Positions 8,804 through 17,338 of a stretch of 64,000 nt of DNA are shown one piece after another. Positions within the stretch are counted from its first letter, which is position 1. Every line of letters starts with the position of its first letter. The stretch covers positions 124,001-188,000 of the forward strand of contig NZ_PZJH01000001.1 in NCBI RefSeq assembly GCF_003259695.1, in the 5' to 3' direction. Source of the DNA: Macrococcus epidermidis. GTDB lineage: Bacteria > Bacillota > Bacilli > Staphylococcales > Staphylococcaceae. The notes beneath the pieces were generated by a model, which saw only the letters and a list, made by a program, of their open reading frames with translations, did not search any database and was not told the origin of the DNA. Made by a program: the position numbers and the translations under genes.

Positions 8804-9307
8804 ATGCGCGTAGAATTACAGGGAAAAATAGAATATTACGTGTTAAGTGGAGATTTTGAATCTGCTAAAGCATTGATGCAATCGACTGACTTTATGATGT
8901 TTGAAGAAGCATTTGTAAGTGCCTGTCATGATAGTGAATCTGTGATGTATTATACGTTTATATTAGAATGTATGAAAGATACAGAAACAGTGGAACTACA
9001 CGATTTAGCATTCTTACTGTTAGTTTATCCTTTAAGTGAAGTAAACGGCGCATTTAATAGTGCATATTATCATGCAATGCGTTCTGTTGAAATGACCGAT
9101 AGCAATGAAGTGAAAAGTTTGTTACAACTCTTATTTTTATATGCTGTGCCAGAGCCGGTGATTACGGATAAAGAAGCATTTGATACAGCGAAACAAATAT
9201 TAAAGCTTGATCCTAAAAATCAGGTTGCAAGAAATATGTTAAAGCAAGCTGCTAAAAAGTTAGATAAAGTGGTCGTTGATTTCAATCAAATATCAAAGAA
9301 AGCGTAA
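8804..9307 (+). CDS. Hypothetical cytoplasmic helical protein
   Basis: A 167-residue, mostly alpha-helical soluble protein. Its C-terminal part (TDKEAFDTAKQILKLDPKNQVARNMLKQAAKKL) looks like a single TPR unit. I do not recognise a named family. ATG at 8804 lies 8 bp after GAGGAGG; the in-frame GTG at 8795 is part of that site. The gene ends at a bidirectional terminator shared with the convergent gene. Confidence 0.75.
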   Translation: MRVELQGKIEYYVLSGDFESAKALMQSTDFMMFEEAFVSACHDSESVMYYTFILECMKDTETVELHDLAFLLLVYPLSEVNGAFNSAYYHAMRSVEMTDSNEVKSLLQLLFLYAVPEPVITDKEAFDTAKQILKLDPKNQVARNMLKQAAKKLDKVVVDFNQISKKA

Positions 9308-9329
9308 TGACCGATGTCATTACGCTTTT
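9301..9329. terminator. Bidirectional terminator
   Basis: An 11-bp stem (AGCGTAATGAC paired with GTCATTACGCT) is followed by TTTT, overlapping the stop of the rightward gene and facing the convergent gene ending at 9401. Confidence 0.75.
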
Positions 9330-9400
9330 GCTTTGTCTTACGCCTATTTACGGCGACTACAAAGCAACCTCAAGGCTGAACGCTTTGTCTAACGCCTATT

Positions 9401-9778
9401 TTATTCTTCTAACCATAACTCAATCGGGACGATAATCGGGAATTGTCCACGGTCTTCAGATAGTTTTGTAATAATTGATGACGCTTTCGCATATAAAGGA
9501 ATTGCAAACATGCCTTCTTCCTTCTTAATTTCTGAAATAACATCAACTTCACTGCCATCTTCACTTTGGATCAGGATTGCTGCTTCGATAACGCCGTCTA
9601 CTTGAGTACCAAAGTGTCCGAACATAAATGTTAATCTAAATTCATAAAGACTTGGATCTTGTTCACTTTGTTCATAATCTAATCGGTGCATTGTTGTTGG
9701 TTCTGGTGACATATCTTCAAAATCTCTTACATGCGCTTCTTTCAAGAACATATGTACAACTTGTTTGTTTAATTCCAC
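9401..9778 (-). CDS. SecB-like fold protein (tentative)
   Basis: A 125-residue acidic protein. The C-terminal stretch ASSIITKLSEDRGQFPIIVPIEL resembles the conserved end of SecB chaperones (helix, then RGxFPxxxxxPI), and the middle is beta-rich, but overall similarity is weak and the assignment is tentative. GTG at 9778 is preferred because AAGGGAG lies 8 bp upstream. The in-frame ATG at 9811 has no ribosome site and overlaps a probable -10 (TATAAT) on the same strand. It is a lone gene convergent with its neighbour. Confidence 0.6.
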   Translation of the reverse strand: MELNKQVVHMFLKEAHVRDFEDMSPEPTTMHRLDYEQSEQDPSLYEFRLTFMFGHFGTQVDGVIEAAILIQSEDGSEVDVISEIKKEEGMFAIPLYAKASSIITKLSEDRGQFPIIVPIELWLEE

Positions 9779-9919
9779 TCTAATCGCTCCCTTAATATAA
9801 GTTATCTTCATTATAATATTATTTTACTGATTCACAAAGTTATTGATTGTATAATTATTATTTAGTTTGTAAAATTTAGTGGTGATAATGTAATTTTATA
9901 CTAACATGATGTTTTGTTA

Positions 9920-9948
9920 TTGATTCGTATTATTTAATGTTGTAAGAT
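9920..9948 (+). promoter_or_regulatory. Promoter of the multidrug exporter gene
   Basis: A -35 TTGATT (9920-9925) and -10 TAAGAT (9943-9948) have exactly 17 bp between them. Transcription would start near 9955, giving a leader of about 50 nt. Confidence 0.6.
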
Positions 9949-9973
9949 GTATAGACAAATAAAAGGAGAGTAT

Positions 9974-9996
9974 TGAGCGCTAGCTCATTATTTTTT
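9974..9996 (+). promoter_or_regulatory. Terminator-like hairpin in the exporter leader
   Basis: TGAGC-GCTA-GCTCA forms a 5-bp stem followed by TTATTTTTTT, immediately before the GGAGG of the exporter gene. An AAAGGAG site (9962-9967) sits before the hairpin with TTG or ATT start candidates just after it. The layout resembles attenuators of antibiotic-responsive genes. The stem is short, so this is only a candidate. Confidence 0.4.
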
Positions 9997-10006
9997 TGGA
10001 GGAAAC

Positions 10007-11446
10007 ATGAAAAAATCAACAATTATAATGATTACTTTTTTAATTGGTGCATTCTTTACGTTCTTAAATGAAACGTTACTGAATATCGCATTAACGGAAA
10101 TAATGCGCGTATTTAATGTAGATGCACCTACCGTTCAGTGGCTGGCTACTGGATTTATGCTGGTGATGGGCGTATTGATGCCGTTATCTGCATCACTTAT
10201 ACAATGGTTTACAACGAGGCAGTTATTTATCGGTTTAATGTCTTTATTTTTAATCGGAACATTGATTGCAGGTTTTGCTGTCAACTTTCCGATGATTCTT
10301 GCAGGTCGTATGATACAGGCTGCAGGTACGGGACTGCTTATTCCAACGATCATGAATGCGATGCTGAATTTATTTCCGCCGCATGAGCGTGGTAAAGTAA
10401 TGGGGAATTTTGGTCTTGTGATGATGTTCGCTCCAGCGATTGGTCCGACGTTATCAGGCGTTATCGTTGATACTTTAGGCTGGCGCTGGTTATTCTTCTC
10501 GGTTGTGCCATTTGTCATCTTCTCAATTGTATTTGCTATGCGTTACCTAGAAAATGTCGGTGAAGTAACGAAACCGAAGATTGATATTTTATCTGTCGTG
10601 TTATCGACTATTGGTGTTGCTGGTATCATTTATGGGTTCAGTTCAGTAAGTACAGCTAAAGGTGGATTTGGTAATCCGATGATTCTTACATTTATTATTG
10701 TCGGAATTGTAGCGATGGTATTGTTTGCATTAAGACAACGTAAACTTGCTGATCCATTACTTGATCTTTCTGTATTTAAATATGCAAACTATGCGCGTGG
10801 GATGTTCATCTTTGTTGTCGTTGTAATGGCTATGTTTGCTTCAGAAATCGTGATGCCGATGTATTTACAAGGTCCGATGGCATTTAGTGCAAAAGTGGCA
10901 GGTATGATTTTATTACCCGGGGCATTATTAAATGGTGCGATGAGTCCTGTTATGGGACGTATCTTTGATAAACTAGGGCCAAGAAAAATGATTATTCCTG
11001 GAATGTTTGTACTGGCACTTGTCATGCTATTCTATTCAACCATTCATCCTGGTATCAGCGTTTATGTCTTCATCGTTGTCTATATGGTATTAATGGTGAG
11101 TATTTCAATGATTATGATGCCGAGTCACACGAATGCAATCAATCAGTTACCGAAGAAACTATACCCACATGGTACGGCAATCGGTAATATGATTCAGCCA
11201 ATTGCTGGTGCAATGGGTATTTCAGTGTTCGTAAGTATTATGACACATGGTCAAAAGAAAGCGCTAGAAGGGATTTCAAACCCATCGATGACCCAAGTTA
11301 ATGAAGCATTAACGACAGGGGTGCATCATGCATATTGGTTTGCGATTGCCTTAACAGTTATCGGTCTAATCACAGCATTATTTATTACGAAATCTGTGGC
11401 ACCTGAGGGTGAAACGTTCGGACTTCCGGAAGAACATTCAAAATAA
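10007..11446 (+). CDS. MFS multidrug efflux transporter, DHA2 (14-TM) family
   Basis: A 479-residue drug:H+ antiporter with 14 predicted helices. Family signatures are LNETLLNIALTEIMRVF in helix 1, WLATGFMLVMGVLMPLSA, GRMIQAAGTGLLIPTIMN (motif A/B region) and the antiporter motif C GPTLSGVIVD. Its length equals that of staphylococcal MdeA, and it is probably an MdeA/LmrB-type exporter. Drugs cannot be predicted from sequence. The leader contains a hairpin that may attenuate transcription. It is a lone gene with a terminator at 11477-11508. Confidence 0.9.
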   Translation: MKKSTIIMITFLIGAFFTFLNETLLNIALTEIMRVFNVDAPTVQWLATGFMLVMGVLMPLSASLIQWFTTRQLFIGLMSLFLIGTLIAGFAVNFPMILAGRMIQAAGTGLLIPTIMNAMLNLFPPHERGKVMGNFGLVMMFAPAIGPTLSGVIVDTLGWRWLFFSVVPFVIFSIVFAMRYLENVGEVTKPKIDILSVVLSTIGVAGIIYGFSSVSTAKGGFGNPMILTFIIVGIVAMVLFALRQRKLADPLLDLSVFKYANYARGMFIFVVVVMAMFASEIVMPMYLQGPMAFSAKVAGMILLPGALLNGAMSPVMGRIFDKLGPRKMIIPGMFVLALVMLFYSTIHPGISVYVFIVVYMVLMVSISMIMMPSHTNAINQLPKKLYPHGTAIGNMIQPIAGAMGISVFVSIMTHGQKKALEGISNPSMTQVNEALTTGVHHAYWFAIALTVIGLITALFITKSVAPEGETFGLPEEHSK

Positions 11447-11476
11447 TGTTTTATTAATATAATAGCAGGGTAAACA

Positions 11477-11508
11477 AACATGTCTGTCTTAACAGGCATG
11501 TTTTTTAA
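11477..11508 (+). terminator. Rho-independent terminator
   Basis: CATGTCTGT...ACAGGCATG forms a 9-bp stem (one G-T pair) followed by six T residues, after the multidrug exporter gene. Confidence 0.8.
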
Positions 11509-11529
11509 ATACGATAAAGGAGCGTTTTG

Positions 11530-12630
11530 ATGAGTAAAAATAATATAGAAGCAATAAAAATTGGCTTCGCGTATGTAGGTGTTATTGTAGGTGCAGGTTT
11601 TTCTACAGGTCAAGAAGTTTTAACATTTTTTACGAACTATGGTATATATAGTTACCTAGCTATATTAATCGCTGGCTTGATGCTCACTTTCTTTGGACGC
11701 CAAACTGTAAAGTTAGGTTATGGTTTAGATGCAGAGAATCATGAATCTACGATTCAATACCTATTTGGTAAAAAATTTGGAAAAGTGATTGACTATCTTT
11801 TAGTATTTTTCTTATATGGTTTAGCTACAATCATGGTTGCTGGTGCAGGTAGTGCAGCACATGAAAGTTTTGGTCTACCTATATGGTTAGGATCACTAAT
11901 TATGGTAATAGCGATTATTATTACTTTATTATTAGATTTTAGTAAAATAATTGGTGCGTTAGGTATAGTAACACCTTTTTTAATAATTGCAGTAACTACG
12001 ATTGCTGTATATTATTTCTTTAAAGGTTCGATATCATTTGGAGAGATTCAAAGTCATATTAATACTGATAAACAACCATTTAAACTTTCATTCTTACCAG
12101 AAAGTTCATTGTGGTGGTGGTCAGGACTTAATTATGGAGGTCTTGCTTTTGCAAGTGGATTTAGTATACTCGCAGCGATAGGTGGAGACGCTAGTCGTAT
12201 GAGAGTTGCAGGAAAAGGTGCAACAATTGGTGGAATTACGTTATTAATACTATTATTGATGGTGAACTCAGGATTATTAAGTGAATTAGATAAGATTAAT
12301 AATTCTGCAATACCAACATTAATATTAGGTAAAGCGATTCATCCAATTCTTGGAATTGCTTTAAGTATAATTATGTTGATGGTAATATATAATACGATTG
12401 CAGGATTAATGTACTCATTTATTGCAAGATTTTCTGAACCATATTCTAAAAAATATAAAATAATGCTATTTAGTTTAATGGGACTATCATACTTATTAAG
12501 TTTTGTAGGATTTTCTAAATTAGTACAAACTGCTTATCCATTATTAGGCTATGTCGGTATTATTTTATGTATCGGTATTGCAAAGAAATACTTTGATCGA
12601 AAGAAAAAAGGTAAAAATCATATCGCATAA
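11530..12630 (+). CDS. YkvI-family membrane carrier
   Basis: A 366-residue protein with about 10-11 helices. The N-terminal motif IKIGFAYVGVIVGAGFSTGQEVLTFFTNYG is characteristic of the YkvI family, distant relatives of amino-acid carriers of the APC/LeuT fold. Transport substrate is unknown. ATG at 11530 follows AAAGGAGC. It is a single gene flanked by terminators on both sides. Confidence 0.85.
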   Translation: MSKNNIEAIKIGFAYVGVIVGAGFSTGQEVLTFFTNYGIYSYLAILIAGLMLTFFGRQTVKLGYGLDAENHESTIQYLFGKKFGKVIDYLLVFFLYGLATIMVAGAGSAAHESFGLPIWLGSLIMVIAIIITLLLDFSKIIGALGIVTPFLIIAVTTIAVYYFFKGSISFGEIQSHINTDKQPFKLSFLPESSLWWWSGLNYGGLAFASGFSILAAIGGDASRMRVAGKGATIGGITLLILLLMVNSGLLSELDKINNSAIPTLILGKAIHPILGIALSIIMLMVIYNTIAGLMYSFIARFSEPYSKKYKIMLFSLMGLSYLLSFVGFSKLVQTAYPLLGYVGIILCIGIAKKYFDRKKKGKNHIA

Positions 12631-12634
12631 AGAT

Positions 12635-12663
12635 AAAATGGGGATTGCCCCATTTTATTTTTT
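12635..12663 (+). terminator. Rho-independent terminator
   Basis: AAAATGGGG...CCCCATTTT is followed by ATTTTTTTT, directly after the YkvI-family gene. Confidence 0.85.
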
Positions 12664-12716
12664 TATCATTTTAGGTGTTATGCTATAATAATGACCTACG
12701 AGAAAGGGCGGTTGCA

Positions 12717-13748
12717 TTGAAGAAAAGATATTTAATTTACATCATTTTAATTGCGTTGATAACGATGGGAATCAGTGTGATGATGGGATGGCATATTAGT
12801 GATGATGCGAGATTATCAGAAAATGCTTTACTGAATGAGCGTGCGATAGAAGCATCAAATGTAAAGATGCTAAGAAACGTTACATATAGCGATATTGCCC
12901 CGTTATCACAGATGGATATCATTATGCCGAAAAACATCAAAAAAGGTGATAAATTACCGCTTATTATGTGGACACACGGTGGTGGATTTATTGCTGGAGA
13001 TAAACGCCATAAAAATCCGTATCTTGCACAGATTGCAGAGAAGGGATTTATTGTAGCGAATATCAATTATGCATTGGCACCGGGAAACCAATATCCAACA
13101 CCTATCCTGCAGGAATTAGCAGCGGCAAAATTCTTAAAGAAAAATGATCATCAATTACCGATTGATTTTACTCAGATTATCATCGGTGGTGATTCTGCTG
13201 GTGCTCAAATTGCAAGTCAGTTTGCAGCGATGCATACGAATAATAAACTGATGCATGATATGCAGCAAAAGCCTGTGTTTAAAGCCAATCAACTGAAAGC
13301 AGTAGTATTGTTTGGAGGGCTATATAATATGCAGACTGTGCGTGCGACAAAGTTCCCACGTATAGAACTGTTTATGGAGAGCTATACCGGTGAAAAGCAT
13401 TGGGAGAAGCAATTCAAACCGATAGAGCAGCTCAGTACGACAGCAAATATTACGAAGCGATATCCACCGACCTTTCTAACGGTTGGCGATGCTGATCCAT
13501 TTGATTCTCAGGCGCATGAACTGGTGAAAGTGCTAAAAGCAAGCAATGTACCATACGCCTATTCATTTTTTGATGACACGCATGGATTACGCCATCAATA
13601 TCAGTTTCATATGGAGCTGAAAGAATCTCGTCTGACATATCGTAAACTCATGATGTTTCTCGGTAATCATACAAGTCAGTCACCTTATTCATCAAATACT
13701 GTAAAAGAGAAGATACCTGAAATTAAGATAAAACAGGATAAAAATTAA
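12717..13748 (+). CDS. Membrane-anchored alpha/beta hydrolase (esterase)
   Basis: A 343-residue hydrolase of the BD-FAE/hormone-sensitive-lipase type. After an N-terminal membrane anchor (about residues 4-22) come the oxyanion-hole motif HGGG, the nucleophile elbow GGDSAGAQ, an acid residue in VGDADPFD and the histidine in DDTHGLRH, so the catalytic triad is complete. The likely role is hydrolysis of an extracellular ester. The start is TTG at 12717 with AAAGGGCGG before it. A TGCTATAAT extended -10 at 12681-12689 lies upstream, which rules out earlier starts. Confidence 0.85.
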   Translation: MKKRYLIYIILIALITMGISVMMGWHISDDARLSENALLNERAIEASNVKMLRNVTYSDIAPLSQMDIIMPKNIKKGDKLPLIMWTHGGGFIAGDKRHKNPYLAQIAEKGFIVANINYALAPGNQYPTPILQELAAAKFLKKNDHQLPIDFTQIIIGGDSAGAQIASQFAAMHTNNKLMHDMQQKPVFKANQLKAVVLFGGLYNMQTVRATKFPRIELFMESYTGEKHWEKQFKPIEQLSTTANITKRYPPTFLTVGDADPFDSQAHELVKVLKASNVPYAYSFFDDTHGLRHQYQFHMELKESRLTYRKLMMFLGNHTSQSPYSSNTVKEKIPEIKIKQDKN

Positions 13749-13814
13749 TAAATCATTTTTATGCATATAAGAAATTGGGTACAATATAAGAAATAACCGT
13801 ATGGAGGTCAAAAG

Positions 13815-14732
13815 ATGAAACCACGTTTATTACTAACAGGTGCGACAGGTTATATCGGTAAAAACTTATATGAATATTTAAAAGATGATTATGAAATTTA
13901 TGCGATGAGTAAATATCCTGCTGAAGACAGCAAAGCAGATATGCATTGGGTCACAGGAGATATGTTCTCATTGAATGACTGTATAGATGCACTCGGTCAA
14001 GTGGACTTTGGTGTATATTTTTTAGACCCGACAAAACGCTCTAACAAGCTGAATGATGCGACGTTTCAGGATATTAATGCAATCAGTGCTGATAACTTTG
14101 CACGTGCGGCAGAAGCGACAAACTTAAAGGCGATCATTTACGTGAGCGGTACAGGTGAGGATGAAGAAACGATTAATATCCTGAAAAGCTATAAAACACC
14201 AGTTCAAATCACAAAGACACCCGTTAAACGAAAAGGTATCGTTGCGCAAACCCAAAACTCTAAATCGAATGATGTCCGTAGCATTCAGCGTACATTAATG
14301 CCTTCCAGCTGGACGGTTGAACGTGTGAGTAAACATTACTTTGCATGGTTAAGTGACATGGCACTGGACTTTGTAGAAGTAAAAGAAAATGACGGTCGCT
14401 TTGAAATATATGGTGTTAAGAAGCATATCTTAACGCTTGAAAAAGATGATGAGAAATCTGATGACAATCGCATTGTCTATAATATAACAGGCGGTGTATT
14501 ACATCATGCACACGTTGATAGTAGGGCACGTATGGAATTCAGACGACTAAAAGGTACGGATACGTTAATCATTGCGCTACATGATTATGAGCCGACGTTA
14601 CCATGGCTTGTTTATATGCTTACGCAGGCACCCATTCATCATTTAACGATGAAGATATTTGATGTGGAGATGCGTATCGAACGTTTCCAGGAAGAAAAGG
14701 AAAAAGGTATTGAGAAGAAATATACAAAATAA
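13815..14732 (+). CDS. NAD(P)-binding SDR-like (NmrA/atypical) protein
   Basis: A 305-residue protein beginning with a Rossmann nucleotide-binding motif (LLLTGATGYIGKNL), followed by AIIYVSGTG, where atypical SDRs have their active-site serine. No YxxxK catalytic pair is evident in the expected place. The C-terminal half (about 150-305) is not recognisable to me. Its role may be redox sensing or an NAD(P)-dependent reaction. It is a single gene after the esterase, with its own GGAGG site and terminator. Confidence 0.75.
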   Translation: MKPRLLLTGATGYIGKNLYEYLKDDYEIYAMSKYPAEDSKADMHWVTGDMFSLNDCIDALGQVDFGVYFLDPTKRSNKLNDATFQDINAISADNFARAAEATNLKAIIYVSGTGEDEETINILKSYKTPVQITKTPVKRKGIVAQTQNSKSNDVRSIQRTLMPSSWTVERVSKHYFAWLSDMALDFVEVKENDGRFEIYGVKKHILTLEKDDEKSDDNRIVYNITGGVLHHAHVDSRARMEFRRLKGTDTLIIALHDYEPTLPWLVYMLTQAPIHHLTMKIFDVEMRIERFQEEKEKGIEKKYTK

Positions 14733-14747
14733 AGGCAAAATGGCATC

Positions 14748-14783
14748 CTGATGTACTATGCATCAGGGTGTCTATTTTTTTAC
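14748..14783 (+). terminator. Rho-independent terminator
   Basis: GCATCCTGATG...CATCAGGGTGT pairs (with G-T pairs) and is followed by a run of seven T residues, after the SDR-like gene. Confidence 0.75.
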
Positions 14784-14795
14784 TTTTCAGACAAG

Positions 14796-14874
14796 TTTAC
14801 AATACTGAAATACTAAATTTACAATACTGTAATATAGTAAACGTTTACTATAAATAGTTTACTTTATTTTTACA
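14796..14874 (+). promoter_or_regulatory. Repeat-rich control region of the phosphate uptake operon
   Basis: The 20-bp palindrome TATAGTAAACGTTTACTATA lies at 14833-14852. TTTACA/T hexamers lie at 14796, 14818, 14844, 14858 and 14869, several at 11- or 22-bp steps. The first two belong to a direct repeat TTTACAATACTG. PhoP boxes of Bacillus are TTWACA-like hexamers at about 11-bp steps, so PhoPR control is plausible. The palindrome centre also resembles a cre core. Confidence 0.45.
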
Positions 14875-14956
14875 AAACACTATGCTTTCACTGTTTTTTC
14901 CTATAGAATATCGTTGTAGTCATAAAATATGTTTTTTATTAATGGGAGGATTTACG

Positions 14957-15574
14957 ATGTTTAACAGAAAGAAAGATAAGTTTGCAGTGCAATTAGAAGC
15001 GATGGCAGAAAATCTGGATCGTGCAGCGATTGCATTTGGTGAGATGACGTTTCATAATGCGTTTGATCTGAAAAAATATGCAGACAATATTAAAGCATAC
15101 GAAACAAATGGTGATGAGTTAATGCATCAGATGATTTCTGACTTAAATCAAACATTTATTACACCAATTGAACGTGAAGATATTCTTGCTTTATCCAATG
15201 CTATTGATGATGTTATGGATGGTATGGAAGAGACGTCAGCGATGTTTGAAATGTATTCTATCGAATATTCAGATGAGTATATGGCTGAATTTGTTCAGAA
15301 CATTCAAGGTTGTACAAAGGAAATTAAGACAGCAGTGACACTTGTTGCTGAGAAGAAGTTATCTCACGTGCGTGTACACTCTATTAATATTAAAGAGCAT
15401 GAAACAAACTGTGATGGTATTTTAAGACAATCAATTAAACATATCTTATCTGTAGAAACAGATCCTTTAACTGTGATGAAAGTTAAAGACATCTATCAGT
15501 CTTTAGAAGATATCGCTGATAAATGTCAGGCAGTAGCAAATATACTTGAATCAATCATTATGAAAAATAGTTAA
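14957..15574 (+). CDS. DUF47 family PhoU-like Pit accessory protein
   Basis: A 205-residue all-helical DUF47 protein (MFNRKKDKFAVQLEAMAENLDRAA...), related to PhoU. DUF47 genes typically lie directly before pit phosphate transporter genes, and in staphylococci the equivalent has been called PitR. ATG at 14957 follows GGGAGG with correct spacing. The Pit transporter starts 11 bp after its stop, so the two form an operon. It probably modulates the transporter at the membrane. Confidence 0.88.
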   Translation: MFNRKKDKFAVQLEAMAENLDRAAIAFGEMTFHNAFDLKKYADNIKAYETNGDELMHQMISDLNQTFITPIEREDILALSNAIDDVMDGMEETSAMFEMYSIEYSDEYMAEFVQNIQGCTKEIKTAVTLVAEKKLSHVRVHSINIKEHETNCDGILRQSIKHILSVETDPLTVMKVKDIYQSLEDIADKCQAVANILESIIMKNS

Positions 15575-15585
15575 GGAGCATTTTT

Positions 15586-16596
15586 ATGGAACCGATTATT
15601 ATTTTTACGTTTGCGATTGTGTTCTTCGCGTTAGCCTTTGACTTTATCAATGGTTTCCATGATACAGCGAATGCAATAGCAACAGCAGTTTCTACTAAAG
15701 CGTTAAAGCCTCGTCATGCAATTCTAATGGCAGCTGTACTGAACTTCATCGGAGCGATTCTCTTTCACGGTGTAGCTAAGACAGTAACAAAAGATATCGT
15801 TGACCCGTTTACGTTACAAAATGGTCAAGTTGTAATATTAGCGGCATTAATTAGTGCAATCACTTGGAACTTACTTACTTGGTATTATGGAATTCCAAGT
15901 TCATCATCTCATACATTAATCGGATCAATTGCAGGTGCTGCAGTTGCCTCTGGTGGATTTGGCATATTAGAATATGCTGGATTTACGAAAATTGTTGTCG
16001 GATTAATTATTTCACCACTACTTGCATTTATCGTCGGATATATTATGTATACGATTATTAAAACAGTATTTAAAAATGCGAATCTGACTAAAACAAATCG
16101 TAGTTTCAGAGTTGTACAAATCTTTACAGCAGCAGCTCAAGCTTTTGCCCATGGTTCTAACGATGCCCAGAAGGCGATGGGGATTATTACGATGGCATTA
16201 ATCTCAGCAGGCATGCAGACCGGAAGTACTGAACCACAAACGTGGGTACAGTTATCATGTGCTGCAGCAATGGGACTTGGTACAGCAGTTGGTGGATGGA
16301 AGATTATTAAAACTGTTGGTGGTAACATTATGAAGATCAGACCAGCAAACGGTGTAGCGGCAGATTTATCATCAGCTTTAATTATCTTTAGCGCTACTTA
16401 TACACATTTACCAGTATCAACAACACACGTTGTATCATCATCAATTTTAGGTGTCGGGTCAAGTCACCGTGTGAAAGGTGTAAAATGGACAACAGCACAA
16501 CGTATGATCATTACTTGGGTAATTACGATGCCAATTTCAGCTTTACTTGCAGCAATTGTTTTTTATATCGTTAATTTTGTTACACATATCTTTTAA
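15586..16596 (+). CDS. pitA: Low-affinity inorganic phosphate transporter (Pit family)
   Basis: A 336-residue PiT/PHO4 family permease with about 10 helices. Both duplicated family signatures are present: DFINGFHDTANAIATAVSTKAL near the N-terminus and AFAHGSNDAQKAMGIITMAL in the second half. It imports phosphate, often as a metal-phosphate complex, driven by the proton gradient. It is the second gene of a DUF47-pit operon, followed by a long terminator hairpin at 16610-16648. Confidence 0.92.
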   Translation: MEPIIIFTFAIVFFALAFDFINGFHDTANAIATAVSTKALKPRHAILMAAVLNFIGAILFHGVAKTVTKDIVDPFTLQNGQVVILAALISAITWNLLTWYYGIPSSSSHTLIGSIAGAAVASGGFGILEYAGFTKIVVGLIISPLLAFIVGYIMYTIIKTVFKNANLTKTNRSFRVVQIFTAAAQAFAHGSNDAQKAMGIITMALISAGMQTGSTEPQTWVQLSCAAAMGLGTAVGGWKIIKTVGGNIMKIRPANGVAADLSSALIIFSATYTHLPVSTTHVVSSSILGVGSSHRVKGVKWTTAQRMIITWVITMPISALLAAIVFYIVNFVTHIF

Positions 16597-16609
16597 TTAA
16601 ATGATACAT

Positions 16610-16648
16610 ATTCGGGTAAACTAATATTAGTTTATCCGAATTTTTTTA
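16610..16648 (+). terminator. Rho-independent terminator
   Basis: A nearly perfect stem of about 15 bp (ATTCGGGTAAACTAAT with ATTAGTTTATCCGAAT) is followed by seven T residues, after the phosphate transporter. Confidence 0.85.
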
Positions 16649-16661
16649 TGGAGGGATGAAG

Positions 16662-17195
16662 ATGAAACACATTGTATTTGTGCATAGTGCCGGCGTACAG
16701 TCGGTTACGAGTGGTAGTAATCCACTCATTAGAAAGACGAAAGAAGAGATACCGGAATACATCTGGCATGCAGGTGATTATCCAAGAGACATCGGACAAA
16801 TTTATGATAACTGGGTGAAAGTATTCATACAGAGTTTAGCTGAAGTACCGATGGATGAACCGGTTATATTAATTGGTCATTCGTTTGGTGGCACGGTTAT
16901 TACAAAATATTTAACCGAAAACACAGTACAGCACAACATCGAAAAAGTAATCATGATTGGTTCACCATATTTCGGCTGCGATGAGAAATTTAGTGATTCA
17001 CAAAATATCATAACTGGTGAATTAAAAGTAGCAGCCCCCTTATATCATATACAGTCAGAAGATGATGACCGCGTTCATATCAGTCATCAGAAATGCTGGC
17101 AAGAAAAGTTCCCGGAAATTCAGTTGATTACAGAACAAAGTGGCAAACATGAATTCCATGATGGTATTCAAGCCCTCAATCAACTTTTAAAATAG
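16662..17195 (+). CDS. RBBP9/YdeN-family serine hydrolase
   Basis: A 177-residue small alpha/beta hydrolase. The nucleophile motif is VILIGHSFGGTVITKYL; probable acid and base residues lie in HIQSEDDDRVHISH and QSGKHEFHDG. The family comprises small cytoplasmic esterase-like proteins of mostly unknown substrate. ATG at 16662 is chosen over the ATG at 16656, which abuts the GGAGGG site. It ends with a terminator hairpin at 17204-17235. Confidence 0.85.
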   Translation: MKHIVFVHSAGVQSVTSGSNPLIRKTKEEIPEYIWHAGDYPRDIGQIYDNWVKVFIQSLAEVPMDEPVILIGHSFGGTVITKYLTENTVQHNIEKVIMIGSPYFGCDEKFSDSQNIITGELKVAAPLYHIQSEDDDRVHISHQKCWQEKFPEIQLITEQSGKHEFHDGIQALNQLLK

Positions 17196-17203
17196 AGATA
17201 TTT

Positions 17204-17235
17204 GCACGGTTTAATGTTTAAACCGTGTATTTTTT
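17204..17235 (+). terminator. Rho-independent terminator
   Basis: CACGGTTTAA...TTAAACCGTG is followed by TATTTTTTAT, separating the hydrolase gene from the gluconate operon. Confidence 0.8.
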
Positions 17236-17257
17236 ATATCTTTTTTAGTGACAATTT

Positions 17258-17285
17258 TGTAAACGCTTCAAAGTAACCGTTTACA
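17258..17285 (+). promoter_or_regulatory. Two cre-like catabolite-repression sites in the gnt promoter
   Basis: TGTAAACGCTTCAA (17258-17271) matches the cre consensus TGWAANCGNTNWCA at 12 of 14 positions. AGTAACCGTTTACA (17272-17285, read as TGTAAACGGTTACT on the minus strand) matches at 13 of 14. The second overlaps the -35 TTTACA at 17280-17285. CcpA repression of gluconate genes is well established in Bacillus. Confidence 0.65.
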
Positions 17286-17302
17286 AAAATAAAACTTTAA
17301 AG

Positions 17303-17323
17303 TAATATACTTGTATACAAGTA
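17303..17323 (+). promoter_or_regulatory. -10 element and GntR operator of the gluconate operon
   Basis: A -10 TAATAT (17303-17308) lies 17 bp after the -35 at 17280-17285. It overlaps the palindrome TACTTGTATACAAGTA (17308-17323), which matches the ATACTTGTATACAAGTAT operator bound by Bacillus subtilis GntR. Gluconate binding by GntR would release repression. Confidence 0.8.
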
Positions 17324-17338
17324 GACGGGGTGGAAAGA

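Noticed and set aside
10135-10518. Antisense ORF within the multidrug exporter
   Set aside because: It is a long open frame opposite a conserved membrane-protein gene, without its own translation signals.
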